Shown one piece after another: positions 11,231 through 22,889 of a DNA stretch of 64,000 nt (positions within the stretch are counted from its first letter, which is position 1; the number at the start of each line of letters is the position of its first letter). Made by a program: the position numbers and the translations under genes. The stretch spans positions 16,953,095 to 17,017,094 of the forward strand of contig NC_063160.1 of the NCBI RefSeq assembly GCF_020921035.1, read 5' to 3'. The DNA comes from Rhodamnia argentea. Its lineage: Eukaryota; Streptophyta; Magnoliopsida; Myrtales; Myrtaceae. The notes beneath the pieces were generated by a model, which saw nothing but the letters and a program-made list of their open reading frames with translations, had not been told where the DNA came from and searched no databases.

Positions 11231-13414
11231 TTATGATTGATGACATATGAATGGTTCCAATTTATTTATTATAATGAAATAAAAGATAATAAAGCAAGAT
11301 TAAAGAAAATATATTTTTAATTATTTTCACCAAAAAACCAAGACCTTTAAGGAATATGCCATTGCTTTTCCATGTCCGATATCAGAAAAATTTAGGTAGG
11401 GCTTAAAAGCTAGAGGGTCCGGGTTCTCAACATGGGTCTCGTTGCTTTGGAAAGTCTTTAATTATGATGTGTGACCCATTCAACATGGGTCTCATTGCTT
11501 TGGGAAACGTCTTAGTTGAAGCTGAATTAATTGCCAAGTGTAGTAGTTGAAATTTGAAATTACAGGGATCACGGCCATATCGGCGCGACTAATTCAAAGC
11601 GACGCCCGTTATTTCTTCCTCTCCGAATGACGTGTGATGATATGAATTACACTCCACGGTGTGTACGCGATGGAAATAACTCATCGACGCACCCGGGAAC
11701 AAGAAGAGGGAAATGTGTTCGCGCGACAGTCAGATCGCGGCAACAAAATGGAGGAGTCCTTGGGATTTAATCGGGCGTGCACGGGGTGACCTCTTTGCTG
11801 AATTCAAGATTTGGAAAAGGTGAATTCTCATGTTTCAACCAACCACCACCAAATCTCCCAAAAAAAAAAAATCAAAGAAAAAATTGTCCAGCCTAGAACA
11901 CCCAAAAAGGCCATGTGAACACAAGAGTCCTTGGAAAGCCTTAGCAATTAAGTCAGCGATTGGGCAAACTTATGCACTTTAGTGGTGTCCTTGGTGACTT
12001 TAGCTATCTCGCTCCATCTAAAGTAGCCATACCCATTAGACAATACAATTAAAAACAAAACATCACATAATCCCCCCCCAAAGCACAAAAGAAGCAAAAT
12101 CAACTTTTTATTTCTCCTTTTCTTTCAACCCTTTTTGGGCTTTTAGCAAATCAGCAAGGGCCACAATTCGCTCAATTTTACTCTTAATTTGAAAAGAAAT
12201 TTTCTTCTCATCCTACCCTTTTCCTCCCCCCTCTTTTTTACTTTAATGCAAATTGCCCACACTTTTCTTGGATGTGAACACTCGACAGAAAGCCAATAGG
12301 CATGCAGCCCTGTTGATAACCGAATTGAGGGGGTGCGGACGCTAGCATCACATATGCGGGATTGAACTCTTCGCTGTGCAAACAAGCAGAATAAAATTCA
12401 GAGAAAGAAAGATTAGAGATAAGATCCAAAAAAAAAAAAAAAACACCCGATACGCGTATAGGCGGTATCTTGATTCTATACACGAGATTCAATTTTTTTT
12501 TTTTTTAAGTATTGAATGAATTGAGATCTATGATAAAAAAGGAACACACATTTTAATGGTGGCATTTTTATTTTTTCAGCAGATTAACGGATACCAATAG
12601 CGTCTTTGGGCTATTGCGCTCGAGCAACGCCGCGTTTTTGAGCTGGCTCGCTTCGGTTTGGAGTGAATTCAAGCTTGATTCATCAAAAAGGGACAAGTAG
12701 ATGAAATAGAGGTTACTGTTAATGGGGGTGAAATTCGCACGAAACGCGTATAACAATTGAGGAATGATCATGAGCTTCTCGGAAAGCCAATTTCTAATTG
12801 ATTATTTCAAATTTTTAAACGTCTCATTACATTAAATTCATTAATAGATTTTTTTTTAGTAATTCCATCTCTAAAACGACCACGTGGATTTTCTCGAGAT
12901 TCTGAGAGTAAGAGTAAGAGCTCGACTTTTCCCTGCTCTGCTTCTGCATCTGCTTCTGCTTCTGCTTGCGTTGGTTTGCACATGGATGGTACTTCCTCCT
13001 CCCTTCTTCGAGTCATCATCCTCTGCAAATCTCTCTCTCTCTCCTCTGTAGTTGGTTGGTTCCATTTTTCCGCAAGCAAAGGAATAAAATCTCCACTCAC
13101 TCCTATCACATCATCGAATCCCTCCCTCCCTCTCTCTCTACTGAGACTCGGTCTTCGTCTCTGTTTCGGAGTTCAGTAACATTACCGCAACGATCTCGTG
13201 CCCTACTAAATCTCGGCACCAAACCCAACTGACCACCCCCATATATCTGCCAAACAATCCGATTCTTCTCCCACCGTCCCTCGAATCATGCACGTTCGCC
13301 GCTACTCCTCCGATTCAATCGTCGGGATTCGTATATGTTGGTGAAGCTGAAGAGAGAGAGAGAGAGACAGCGGACTGACTCGTTCCTCAGTGACGAGAAA
13401 CAGGGTCTTCGAAG
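11231..13414. other. Intergenic and upstream region of the U-box gene
   Basis: There is a short direct repeat, CAACATGGGTCTC-TTGCTTTGG, at about 11430 and 11480. No genes were recognised. From about 12880 to 13414 the DNA is CT-rich with GA runs (13352-13366), consistent with promoter and 5' leader of the downstream U-box gene. Confidence 0.45.
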
Positions 13415-15022
13415 ATGGAGTTCCAAGAAGCCGTGATGAAGCTGACGACCCACAAGACCCACAAAAGGAACGGCGGCCCAAAGCTCAACAGGTGGACCGT
13501 CATCTCTTTCCGCAAGTCGCCCAAACCCAGCAAGCCGAAAACCGACCATCGTCCTCGGGAGGCCATGCCCGACGAGTTCCTGTGCCCTGTTTCGGGGTCT
13601 CTCATGGCCGACCCGGTCATCGTCCCTTCCGGTCATTCCTTCGAGCGAGCCTCCGTCGAGGCCTGCAAGTCCCTCGGCTTCGTCCCGCCGGGTCTAGTCG
13701 CCGACGTCACCGCGCCGGATTTCTCCACTTTGATCCCCAACCACGCCCTCAAGTCCACCATTCTCAGCTTCTGCAGGAACCGTTCTCTGCCTCCCCCAAA
13801 GCCTCTCGATTTGGCGTCCGCTTACAAGCTCGTCGCCGATCTAATGTCCACGCATACCCACAAGACGCAAAAGAAACTCGCCCACAGTACGATTGAAGAA
13901 CGACGAGACTCGGTCCGCGAAGAAAGAGAAATGCGAGGGGCGAAAACAGAGTCTTCTCGGAGCCATCATGACGACCCGCCAACAGCAACTCATTCCTATT
14001 CGAGCTCCGACGACTCGGTGGCGACCACCACCGCCTTCGAGTCGACCCCTCCGCTCCAGCTGGCGGCCCGCCCGAGCTGCTGCTGCTCGTCGTCGTGCTC
14101 CTCCTCCGAGTTCGAGCCGTCGAACCCAGAGGAGGAAGAGCTCCTCGCGAAGCTCAAGAGTCCGTTGGTCTTCGACGTCGAAGAGGCGGTCATCGCGCTC
14201 AGGGACGTAACTCGGACGAGCGAAGAGAGCCGAGTCCCGCTGTGCACGGCTCGCTTGCTCTCCTCCATCAGGCCGCTCATCGTCTCCAAGTACTGCGCCA
14301 TCCAGGTCAACTCGGTGGCGTCTCTGGTCAACCTGTCGCTCGCGGTGGTCAACAAGGTGAAGATCGTACGGTCGGGGATCGTCCCCAACCTGATCGACGT
14401 GCTCAAGGGGGGTTTTCCGGAGGCAGCGGAGCACGCCGCCGGCGTGCTCTTCAGCTTAGCTCTCGACGACGGCAACAAGACGGCGATCGGCGCGTTGGGC
14501 GCACTGCCACCGCTCCTCCACGCGCTGCGCTCGGAGAGTGAGCGGGCCCGGGGCGACTCGGCCTCGGCCCTGTACCACCTCTCGCTCGTGCAGAGCAACC
14601 GGGTCAAGTTGGTGCGGATCGGGTCGGTCCCGGTCCTCGTGGGGATGGTCAGGTCGGGCCACCTGGCGGGCCGGGCCCTGCTCGTGTTGGTCAACCTGGG
14701 CTTGTGCGCCGAGGGCCGGGGCGCAATGATGGACGCGGGCGGGGTGGAGTGTTTGGTCGGGTTTCTGTCGAGGGCGGCCGACTCGACTCGGGACAATTGC
14801 GTGACGGCGCTGTACGTGCTGAGTCAGGGCGGGCTGCGGTTCAAGGCGTTGGCGAAGGCGGCGGGAGCGGCGGAGGCGCTGGAGAAGGTGGAGAGCGGGA
14901 GGTGGAGGGCTAGAGAGATGGCGAGGAGGATGGTGGAGATGATGGGCGAGAGGAGAGGGGAGATTGACGGGGAGGATGTGGATTGGGAGAAGCTGCTCGA
15001 GGCGGGGACGCCGAGTCGGTGA
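13415..15022 (+). CDS. U-box/ARM-repeat E3 ubiquitin ligase, PUB38-41 type
   Basis: A single uninterrupted 535-residue ORF, as expected for the intronless PUB38-41 group of about 550 residues. After a basic N-terminus (KLNRWTVISFRKSPKPSKPK), a U-box spans roughly residues 50-130, with DEFLCPVSGSLMADPVIVPS, GHSFER and LIPNHALKSTI. A low-complexity linker rich in Ser and Glu follows (about 150-235). ARM repeats then run to about residue 510, with repeated AVxxLxNLSL-type helices such as NSVASLVNLSLAVVNKVKIV and SALYHLSLVQSNRVKLV. U-box proteins recruit E2 enzymes and ubiquitinate targets bound by the ARM repeats; this subgroup is linked to stress and hormone signalling. The coding region is much more GC-rich than its surroundings. 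Confidence 0.93.
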   Translation: MEFQEAVMKLTTHKTHKRNGGPKLNRWTVISFRKSPKPSKPKTDHRPREAMPDEFLCPVSGSLMADPVIVPSGHSFERASVEACKSLGFVPPGLVADVTAPDFSTLIPNHALKSTILSFCRNRSLPPPKPLDLASAYKLVADLMSTHTHKTQKKLAHSTIEERRDSVREEREMRGAKTESSRSHHDDPPTATHSYSSSDDSVATTTAFESTPPLQLAARPSCCCSSSCSSSEFEPSNPEEEELLAKLKSPLVFDVEEAVIALRDVTRTSEESRVPLCTARLLSSIRPLIVSKYCAIQVNSVASLVNLSLAVVNKVKIVRSGIVPNLIDVLKGGFPEAAEHAAGVLFSLALDDGNKTAIGALGALPPLLHALRSESERARGDSASALYHLSLVQSNRVKLVRIGSVPVLVGMVRSGHLAGRALLVLVNLGLCAEGRGAMMDAGGVECLVGFLSRAADSTRDNCVTALYVLSQGGLRFKALAKAAGAAEALEKVESGRWRAREMARRMVEMMGERRGEIDGEDVDWEKLLEAGTPSR

Positions 15023-15914
15023 CTCGGTGGCGGGGCGAGCTAGCTTCGGCATGAACTCGGTCGAGTTGTTGATTTTATTTTTTATTTTTAAACTTTTGGA
15101 ATTTTGTCTATGGTGTCTCTCTTTTCTAGTTTTTTCTTTTCCTCTCATTTTGCTGATTTGGTCTTTATTTGCGTCATTTTCTTTACTTTTGTTTTCTGAA
15201 AAAGAGAGAAATGTCAAGGTGTGCATGGAGGATTTTTTTTAGGGAAATTGATTCTGGAAGAGAAGAAAGCTCCCAATTCTCTTTTTCTTCTCTATTCATG
15301 CCACAAAAAATTCTCAATTATGCCCATTATGACGTCAATACTCGAGGGCTTTTTTTTTTTTTTTTTCGTTACCAAAGATCTTGAACTATGACTACCGGAA
15401 CCTTAATACCCTAAGCCCGCATTCTCTTCTTTTTTTTTTTGTCTAGATTAATACCATTATGCTCATCACGACACTAAACACCTTAGGAGGAGGACCACCG
15501 CGCCCCCATTGCTGAAGCCCGCAACAGGTGCGGCTCTGGCGCCGCCTTCTCCACCGGATGATGCAGCAGTTCCACAGATGACGACTGTGCCACTACAATA
15601 TCAGAAATATACGCTAGACCAACATTGTTATGCTCGGTCTTAAAACATATGTTTGTGGTCAGCCTAGGTGGCAATGTACGAAAATTCAATCGTTTAAATT
15701 GACATGTAATCAGGCTCGACTATTGCACCACGCGGTCGGAAGAAGAGTCAACCCCGTAACCCCAACTAGCATCGGACAATCTGCCATGTTTGACCGGATG
15801 TGGAAGCAAACGACCAATTTGCAAGAGGGCAACTAATTATTATCTGCATTGAGGAAATAAGGAGAAGATGCCGAGACTCAGCTCGATTTATTTGACACGA
15901 ATTGAACGACTTGG
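15023..15914. other. Intergenic between U-box gene and SAG101-A
   Basis: The first 300 bases are likely the 3' untranslated region of the U-box gene. T-tracts occur at 15350-15366 and 15430-15440. The remainder should contain the SAG101-A promoter, but I could not assign a TATA box. Confidence 0.45.
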
Positions 15915-18205
15915 ATGATGATCGTGGGCCACCAGCCTCCTCTGTCTCTGTATGTTCCGTTTCGGAAATCACATAATCGAAATCGATCTCTTTCTGACTC
16001 GAATCAATCTTTCTTGATTTTGCAGATTCAGCCACGGGCTCGATCTGGCGAACTTGGCAGTGGCGTCCGGTGTTCTGGGACGTTCATGGGACGCGGTTTC
16101 TCAGCTTCAGGGGCAACTCGATGACAAGAAGCGACACCCCTCGTCGCCGTCCTCATCATCGGTGGCATTCAAAGAGTTTCGGCACCCGGAGTTCACAATC
16201 ATTGCTTTCGATGCCTCGCCGGTGGGCGCGAGCTGTCTCCAAGAGCAGAGCGATTTGGTTCCCTGGTTGGAGATCCCTCGCTTCCATTTCCTCTGCTCCG
16301 AGGACGTCCCATCGTTCTCCGTGAACAGAGCGGCGATTTCTCTGTTCGACTCTCTGTGTGACGAGCACGGACTCTCGGTCATGAGAGCTGAGGTGAGCTC
16401 TCTGTTCATCATCTTAGCTGTTCGTTCGGCGGTTAATTGAATAATTCGTCTGTCTAGCGTGGTTTCTGCGTTGACCGAATCAAATTGTCTGATTTTTTTT
16501 TTTCATCGTCATTTGTTCATGTTTGAACAACAAACTACAGCTTCTTTCACTAGCCTCCCTTAAGTACGAACAAAGAAGAGAAAATTCCCACTTCCCGGGG
16601 GTTGAATGTTACTGTTAAATCTGTGAATTGTTCTTGGGGTAACAGTTTTGGCATTGATGGTTTAAACAATTGCTCCTGAAAAATCTGCAATTTTGCTTGT
16701 TCTGCTTCAACCGCAGATTGCAGAATCTGCTAAGTCTACCCCGTATATCATCACCGGACACGGCGTAGCTGGATGCGTGGCCTCTCTGTTCACATTATGG
16801 CTTCTAGATGCGCTCGATGCCTCAACCACTATGCGGCCCCTGTGCATTACTTTTGGCTCGCCTCTCCTCGGAGACGATGGCTTCCGACAAGCCATATCAC
16901 AGTTCTCGCCATGGAACTCTTGCTTCCTGCACGTGGTCCATAAGGAGGATCGTTTCCCTAGCCTCTGGCTTCAACCTGATGGTGAGCCAAGCCTCTACGT
17001 GCCTTTCGGTGCATTCCTCTTGTGTTCCGACTCGCGCGGTGCGTGTTTCGGAGCTCCTGAATCCGTGACGGAGCTGCTTGCGAGCAGGAGCAGCACAGAG
17101 AATGGTCGAAATCAAGAGTTGCCAGGCTTTCATTACGGCAGCATCATTGAACGTCTCGAAGGCAGATCCATACGCAAGGACCAAATTTCACTGGCACGGG
17201 ACGAACCCGATTCGTTTAGGGCTGGGATCGTAGCTCAAGTGACGGCGATCGCCCTCACACAAGTTCAGGTAGCTCGAATTGCTTTGTGATTTTACCTTCA
17301 TTTATTTGTTGAAATTTCACAAGATGGCAAAGAACAAATTGAGTGAAAAATTTACGTGCAATTGCTCAGATAGAGTCAGTCTTAAAATCAGAAGAAGAAT
17401 CTGCTACCCGAATCCGAGCGGCAGCAAGAAGCGACGCCTCCAGCAAAGCAAGTGACATGGAAAGGAGAAGATACATGATCAACCTCGAATGGTACAAGAA
17501 AATGGCGGCATCCGATGGTTTCGGGTATTACGATAGCTACAAGAGCAAGCCGAAGAAGCGCGATCACCACGTCATCACGTATAAGGAGACCCTCAAGGAA
17601 TACTGGCAGGGCGTCGTCAAGGAATCGGAGAAGAAGCCTCACGGGGAGTGGCTGCGGTCGGGCCGGCTCTTTGGGGGAAACACTTACTACCGGAGGATGG
17701 TTGAGCCGCTCAACATAGCGGAGTACTATGCCAAGGGCAAGAGGGATTACCTAACTCAAGGAAGGTCCAGGCACTACATTCTATTGGAGAAGTGGTTAGA
17801 AGAGAACCTGCAGAGGGCTGCCTCGCTTAATCCGGTCAATTCGAGAGGGAAAGGATCTCGCCCAACATTCTAACCGAGGATTCTTGCTTCTGGGCGCACG
17901 TCGAGGAGGCAATGATCTCGGGCGGGTCGCTGAAGAGCGGAGGACCGAACACGGCCTTGGAGAGAGAGAAGCTGATCGAGTTCGAGCGGTACGTGATGAG
18001 CCTCCTCGAGAGGCGCGCGGTATCGCCCGAGATTTTCCTGGAGAAGAGCAGCTACATGAAATGGTGGAGAGAGTACGACGAGGAGATTCTAGGGAAGCAG
18101 ATGATGGGAGCTTCCCATGACTCGCAGCATGCTCAGTTCACGAGGAATGGGTGCCATCATCAGTACGCTTCAGGGTCCTTCACATTCAATTGCTGCCTAA
18201 TGTAG
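15915..18205 (+). pseudogene. SAG101: SAG101-A: EDS1-family lipase-like immune regulator with frameshift in the EP domain
   Basis: Exons: 15915-15949 (short start exon MMIVGHQPPLSL, donor GTATGT), 16026-16392, 16717-17268 and 17370-18205. The lipase-like half has VNRAAISLFDSL, then IITGHGVAGCVASLFTLWLL and RPLCITFGSPLLGDDGF. The EP half has INLEWYKKMAASDGFGYYDS, YYRRMVEPLNIAEYY, EDSCFWAHVEEA and SPEIFLEKSSYMKWWREY. The frame breaks once near 17840-17870. The reading frame through the fourth exon stops at 17873, while TEDSCFW onward continues in another frame to 18205; the gap is too short for an intron. SAG101 pairs with EDS1 through both domains to signal downstream of TIR-NLR receptors. As read, this copy loses about 110 C-terminal residues. 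A one-base assembly error is the alternative. Confidence 0.85.
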
Positions 18206-18317
18206 TTATATTGTCAACATCAGTAATCTTGAAGTCATATAAAAACAACTTAGAAATTAGGACCATGTACCATTGTAGCCATACAAAAATGAGAGTTAGA
18301 GACTACCATCACACTCG

Positions 18318-18554
18318 GGCTCCGTTAATTTCTCGAAAAATGAATGATTTGAAAAATATTTTCCTGAGAGTGATCGCTTGAACCTCTTACAAAAATGAAT
18401 GAATGAATAAAAAATATTTTCACGATTTACGAAAATAATTAGACATAAATTATTATTGATAATGGAAACATTTTCCATCGAATAGCGATCCAAGCGATGA
18501 TTTTCAGGAAAATATTTTTTAAATCATTCATTTTTCTGCAGAACAAATTGGACC
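18318..18554. mobile_element. Fold-back MITE-like element
   Basis: The left arm (GGCTCCGTTAATTTCTCG ... ATGAATGATTTGAAAAATAT) and right arm (AATATTTTTTAAATCATTCA ... AACAAATTGGACC) are inverted repeats around an AT-rich centre. A related sequence starting GGCTCCGTTTGTTTCGCGG lies in a PIG-N intron (about 59637-59800). I could not fix a target duplication. Confidence 0.5.
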
Positions 18555-19179
18555 TTAGCATAATGACTAAAGTCCTCAATTTCTAATTATTCGTGTTTAT
18601 ACTTTAAGCATCTAAATGTTTCAAGGATTAGGAGGAGGCAAAGGCGACGGCTGACGATAGACACTTCAATTCACGTCGGGACAATACGGTAGTTCAATTA
18701 TTATCACCTTCATTTTATATTCGGAAGCGGTGAATCTTGCAATATAAATATAGCTTTGGAGGATTAGCACTATTGATGTAACTATAAAACCGATGGTAAT
18801 TTGTGGAATGTAGTGCACATTTTGCCAACAGTAACTAGCCGTTCTTGAGGGCATGACATGCTAAAATTAGGCAAAGAACACACACACGTCACAAAAAAGA
18901 ACCTCGGTTCGTAGAATCCGAAGTATCCAATCCTGGGAAGGGTGCTAGATTTTTTAAATCGTTGACCTTTGAATCATACGAAACGATGTTGAAAATTTGT
19001 TTTTGGAAACTTAAAGAGGATGGGATGGAAAAACTATAAATGACGTGTCTTGATTATCTGTCCTCGGCACGTATTCATCGACTAAGCCCTCCCATCTTCA
19101 CTGAAATCGTGGAATGACACCTTCGTTTGACAAGGCTTCACATGGTATTGTTTTAAAATTGTAACACTTGATCCAAGGG
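18555..19179. other. Intergenic, nothing recognised
   Basis: No coding, RNA or repeat signal was found in this stretch. Confidence 0.5.
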
Positions 19180-20636
19180 GAATTTACCAAAAAAAAAAAA
19201 AAAAAACAAAAATTCTTAAATCTATTATATTTGTATTAATTCAATCTTAAACATTTCAATTTAACCAATTTAGTCCCAAACTTTTTTATAATTTGCCAAT
19301 TGAGTCATTTGAGCCAATTTTGGCAAAAAATCGTTGATATGGGCGATTTTTTTAGTTTTTGAATTTTTATTTTTATTTTTATTTTTTTATTGTACTAGAG
19401 AAAGTTATCAGCATGAGTGAGTATGGTTCGAGAATAGAACCGATAACCGAAGAATCAAACCGGCAGCTCTCGATTCCGAGGATACAGGGTCCGATTCTCA
19501 ATTTGTAGGAACCGGCGGTTCCGGTTCTTGGTTCCATGGGGAATCGAACCGAAACTAGTAACTGGAACCAAAACTGGGAAAAGAGGACCAAGATGCAATT
19601 AAAAAGAAAAAAGGGCAAGTAAATAGGACCCAAGCTTGGCTAAACTGAGCAAGAGTCTTGGCAAAGCTTGGCTAGAATCACGCTTTAACTAAGCTTGGCA
19701 AGAACATAATTAAGGTAGATAGAGCCTGAGCATAGTGTGACAAAACCAAGAGTCTTGGCGCTCCGCAAGAAAGTGCGGATGGCCACTTCACAAATCACGC
19801 TCGTCTTGGTTCCTCAAAAGAGGATGGCAAGATTGATGATCAAGAAAGTGCGAGGATGATGACTGGCTCATCAAGCTATGGATTGATCAACTCCTCGAAA
19901 AAACCATCCAATGCTCCAAAATGTCAAAAATCTATCGGTGTTCGCCTAATTCGGGTCTTGATCTTGAGCTAAAACTAGCTGTTTATTTTATTTATTTTTT
20001 TTTACGTATTAATATTGTATGGATTGTTGTTATTGAAATATGAGATACTTTTATTTTTGTTGTTGTGCATACTCTCATTTTACTTAACTAAATATGAAAA
20101 AAAAATGCGCGAATAAATTGCAATTGTCAAGCTCTCGGGTGCCCTGGAATTGGATCATGAAACCTGTGACATGGTATGTTCCGGGTTTTGGGGTATTCAT
20201 GGTAGGTTCTAGATTCCAAAAAATAATGAATATGTTCTAATGGATAGGTTCCAAGTAGAACCTCTAAAAAACCCAAAACTGCTCACCCCTAGTTACCAGC
20301 GACCCTCACCTATGGCCTTAGTGGCCCCACCTGTCACAAGTGAGGGCCTTTACGTTCATGAGGGTCGTCGGCAACCATCGCTAGCTAAAAAAAAAAACAA
20401 AGAAAATAGGAATTCAAAAAAATAAAAAAATATATAATTTTCATTTTAAATAATTATAAAAAAAATTATCCAATTAGCACCGGCCGTGCCACATTGGATA
20501 ACCGACGGTTCTGGCGATTTCGAGTCAAAATCTATCAGAGGGACTTAATAGTCAAAATGTTTAGGATTGAATTGGCCAAATTGAATGGTTTAAGACTGGA
20601 TTGACACAAATGCAATAGGTTTAGTAATTTTTTCTT
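19180..20636. mobile_element. Family B inverted-repeat element, copy 2, with probable nested insert
   Basis: The left end (GGAATTTACCAAAA ... TTCAATCTTAAACATTTCAA ... GCCAATTTTGGCAAAAAATC) pairs with the right end (GTTTAGGATTGAATTGGCC ... ACACAAATGCAATAGGTTTAG). Between about 19400 and 20290 is a block rich in GAACCGG and GGTTCC motifs that ends CTCACCCCTAG. It looks like a separate, older insertion splitting the element core, since GC-rich core sequence (GCGACCCTCACC) resumes at 20292. Confidence 0.6.
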
Positions 20637-20713
20637 TAATCGAACAAATAAAGATTTAAATGTGTCATTAAGAAACCGTAAATATTCACATGCGAGCGAT
20701 ATTATTATCCTTA

Positions 20714-21606
20714 GGGAAAATTCTAATTAAGGGTCTCAACTGCTCATATTTTCTCAAAAAAGGACCCATAGTGAAGCCTATTCCAAAGAAGGGCCTGAAG
20801 TGCTCAAACTTGTCTTAAAGAGGGGCCTCGGCTCGTTGGCAGGTGAACATGTACTATTTCCCGCTATTCAACAGGGGCATTTTTGTCAAAATAAATTTGA
20901 ATTAAAAACAATGACAAAACTCTAAAATTAAAAGACAAAACCCTCTTTCTCACTTTCTTTTTCTTCTCTATCCCACCTACGTTCGTCAAGGAAAAGAGCT
21001 CGCTGTGTGCGATCGTGCGATGAGATACGAACCGGCGATGCGATGGGGGGCTTTGTGACCAAGCGATGGCGACCGGAGTGTTGATGGCGACCTTCAAAGG
21101 TGAGGGCTTTTGGAAGAAATTAAAAGACCCCTCCTGTTAACACGAACCCTTGTTCGTAAAGGAGAAGCAGCTGGTTGTACGCAATTGAGCGATGATGTGC
21201 AATTTGGCAATGGTGATGGGGGCTTGCGATAAGGCGACGGCGGCGACGGCGACGGTGCGACCTTCAAAGGTGAGGAATCTAAGAAGAAATTAGATCCCTC
21301 CTGTTCACACAAACCCTAGCTCATAAAGGAGAAGGATCCCTCCCGCAATCGAGTGGCGGTGGCAACGGTTGCGGTGACGATGGACTATGGCAGCAATGGC
21401 GACAGGACCTTTGAAGTCTGCGGCGACGATGGCGACAAGGGCGACGATGGCGATCGCCGGAAATAGTACATGTTCATCGGCCGACGAGCTGAGGCCCTTC
21501 TTTGAGACAAGTTTGGGCACTTCGAGCCCTTTTTTGGAACAAGCTTCACTATAGGCCCTTTTTTGAGAAAATATGGGTAGTTGAGGCCCTTAATCGGAAT
21601 TTTCCC
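20714..21606. mobile_element. Non-autonomous Mutator-like element with 9-bp TSD
   Basis: Inverted arms of about 150 bp (20714-20862 and 21459-21606) begin GGGAAAATTC and end GAATTTTCCC. They share GGGCCT-AA-T and ACATGTACTATTTCC. A perfect 9-bp duplication TTATCCTTA flanks the element (20705-20713 and 21607-21615). The arms resemble those of the element at 5183-6669, so both belong to one family. The core holds diverged tandem units: GCGACCTTCAAAGGTGAGG occurs near 21088 and again near 21260, each followed by GAAGAAATTA and CCTCCTGTT. Confidence 0.9.
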
Positions 21607-21731
21607 TTATCCTTATTAACTCTTGTATAGATCCCTCGATCCACTTTCTTCGGAGAAACGTCGGTTAGAGTAATTGAAAGTTTATGGCGTGAGACTTTTC
21701 GACGTTCTTCAAGAAAGACTTTGATACTCCC

Positions 21732-21774
21732 AACACACGCGCACACACACGCACGCACACACATATATATATAT
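21732..21774. repeat. (CA)n/(TA)n microsatellite
   Basis: An imperfect CA/CG run passes into ATATATATATAT. It lies about 110 bp upstream of the peroxidase start, within its likely promoter. Confidence 0.85.
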
Positions 21775-21882
21775 TGTATATCCTGCGGTAAATAATTAAT
21801 CTCTTCAAATCCCAAGTTTAGTTCCACTGCCTATTTAGTATTTATACACGTTGAGTTTACTAGTTTCAAATCAACACAAACA

Positions 21883-22889
21883 ATGGCAGCGCCACCATTT
21901 CCGCCACCCCCCCTCCTCCTCCTCCTCCTCCTCAGCTGCTCCTCCTTCCTCCTCTCCGAATCCAAACTCTCTCTAGAGTACTACTCCAAATCCTGCCCAC
22001 CGTTTGCCCGCATTGTCCACCAGACTGTTGCCGACCACCAAGCCACAAAGCCCAACACTGCCTCTGGCACGCTCCGCCTCTTCCTCCACGACTGCCTCAT
22101 CACCGGCTGCGACGCTTCCATCCTCCTCTCCTCCACCAAGCACTCCGAGCCCGCCGAGCGGATGCCGACGCAAACCTCTCCCTCCGTGAGGAGGCCTTCA
22201 GCATCGTCGCGTCCGCCAAAGCTGCCCTCGAGCTCGCCTGTCCCAGCACGGTGTCGTGCGCCGACATCCTGGCCGCCGCGACCCAGGACCTTGTCACCAC
22301 CGTCGGCGGCCCGAGTTACAAGGTCCGCTTCGGTCGAAAAGATGGCACAATCTCTAGGGCATCTCTAGTTGAAGGTAACCTACCGATGCCCAACATGACC
22401 GTGTCCACGTTGATCAACATCTTTGGGTCCAGAGGCTTCTCAATCCAAGAAATGGTGGCCCTGAGTGGCTCGCACACTATAGGGTTCGCTCACTGCAAGG
22501 AGTTCAGCGCGGGCATATTCAACTACAGCAAGCACTCTCAGTACGACCCAAGAATGTATAACCCTAGCTTCGCTCATGCACTAGAGAGAGCTTGTGCCGG
22601 CAACAAGAACGATCCCACACTGAGTGTGGTCAATGATGTGAGGACCCCTCACCGTTTCGACAATCTGTACTACCGGAATCTGCCGAAAGGGTACGGGGTC
22701 TTGGCCTCGGATCACGCGCTGTACGGCGACCCGAGGACTCGGCCTTTCGTGGCCATGTATGCGGCCAACCAGAGCAAGTTCTTCCGAGATTTCGCTGCTG
22801 CGATGGAGAAGCTCGGTGCCTATGGAGTGAAGACGGGGAGGCGAGGCGAGATCCGGCGCCGGTGTGATGCGGTCAATAAACCGATGTAG
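21883..22889 (+). pseudogene. Class III peroxidase, PER41/63 type, with one-base frameshift
   Basis: An intronless coding region, as in the PER41/63 group. A leucine-rich signal peptide (LLLLLLLSCSSFLLSESK) leads into LSLEYYSKSCPPF. The catalytic motif RLFLHDC keeps the distal Arg and His, GCDASILLSS follows, and the proximal haem-ligand motif is VALSGSHTIGFAHC. The C-terminus is FRDFAAAMEKLGAYGVK followed by RRRCDAVN. The frame is lost near 22158-22161, where the expected CGG-GAT reads CGGAT. The first frame covers about 93 residues and the second continues to TAG at 22889. A polyadenylation motif AATAAA lies at 23058-23063. Secreted peroxidases oxidise phenolics in the wall. Either a recent pseudogene or a sequencing indel would explain the break, because the rest is well preserved. 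Confidence 0.88.

Noticed and set aside
13841-15226. Several long minus-strand ORFs under the U-box gene
   Set aside because: Antisense shadows of a GC-rich coding region; compositions are biased and no domain is recognisable.
17873-17912. An intron to rescue the SAG101-A frame
   Set aside because: The frame change occurs within less than 60 bases of conserved coding text, too little for a plant intron, and no matching donor and acceptor pair fits.
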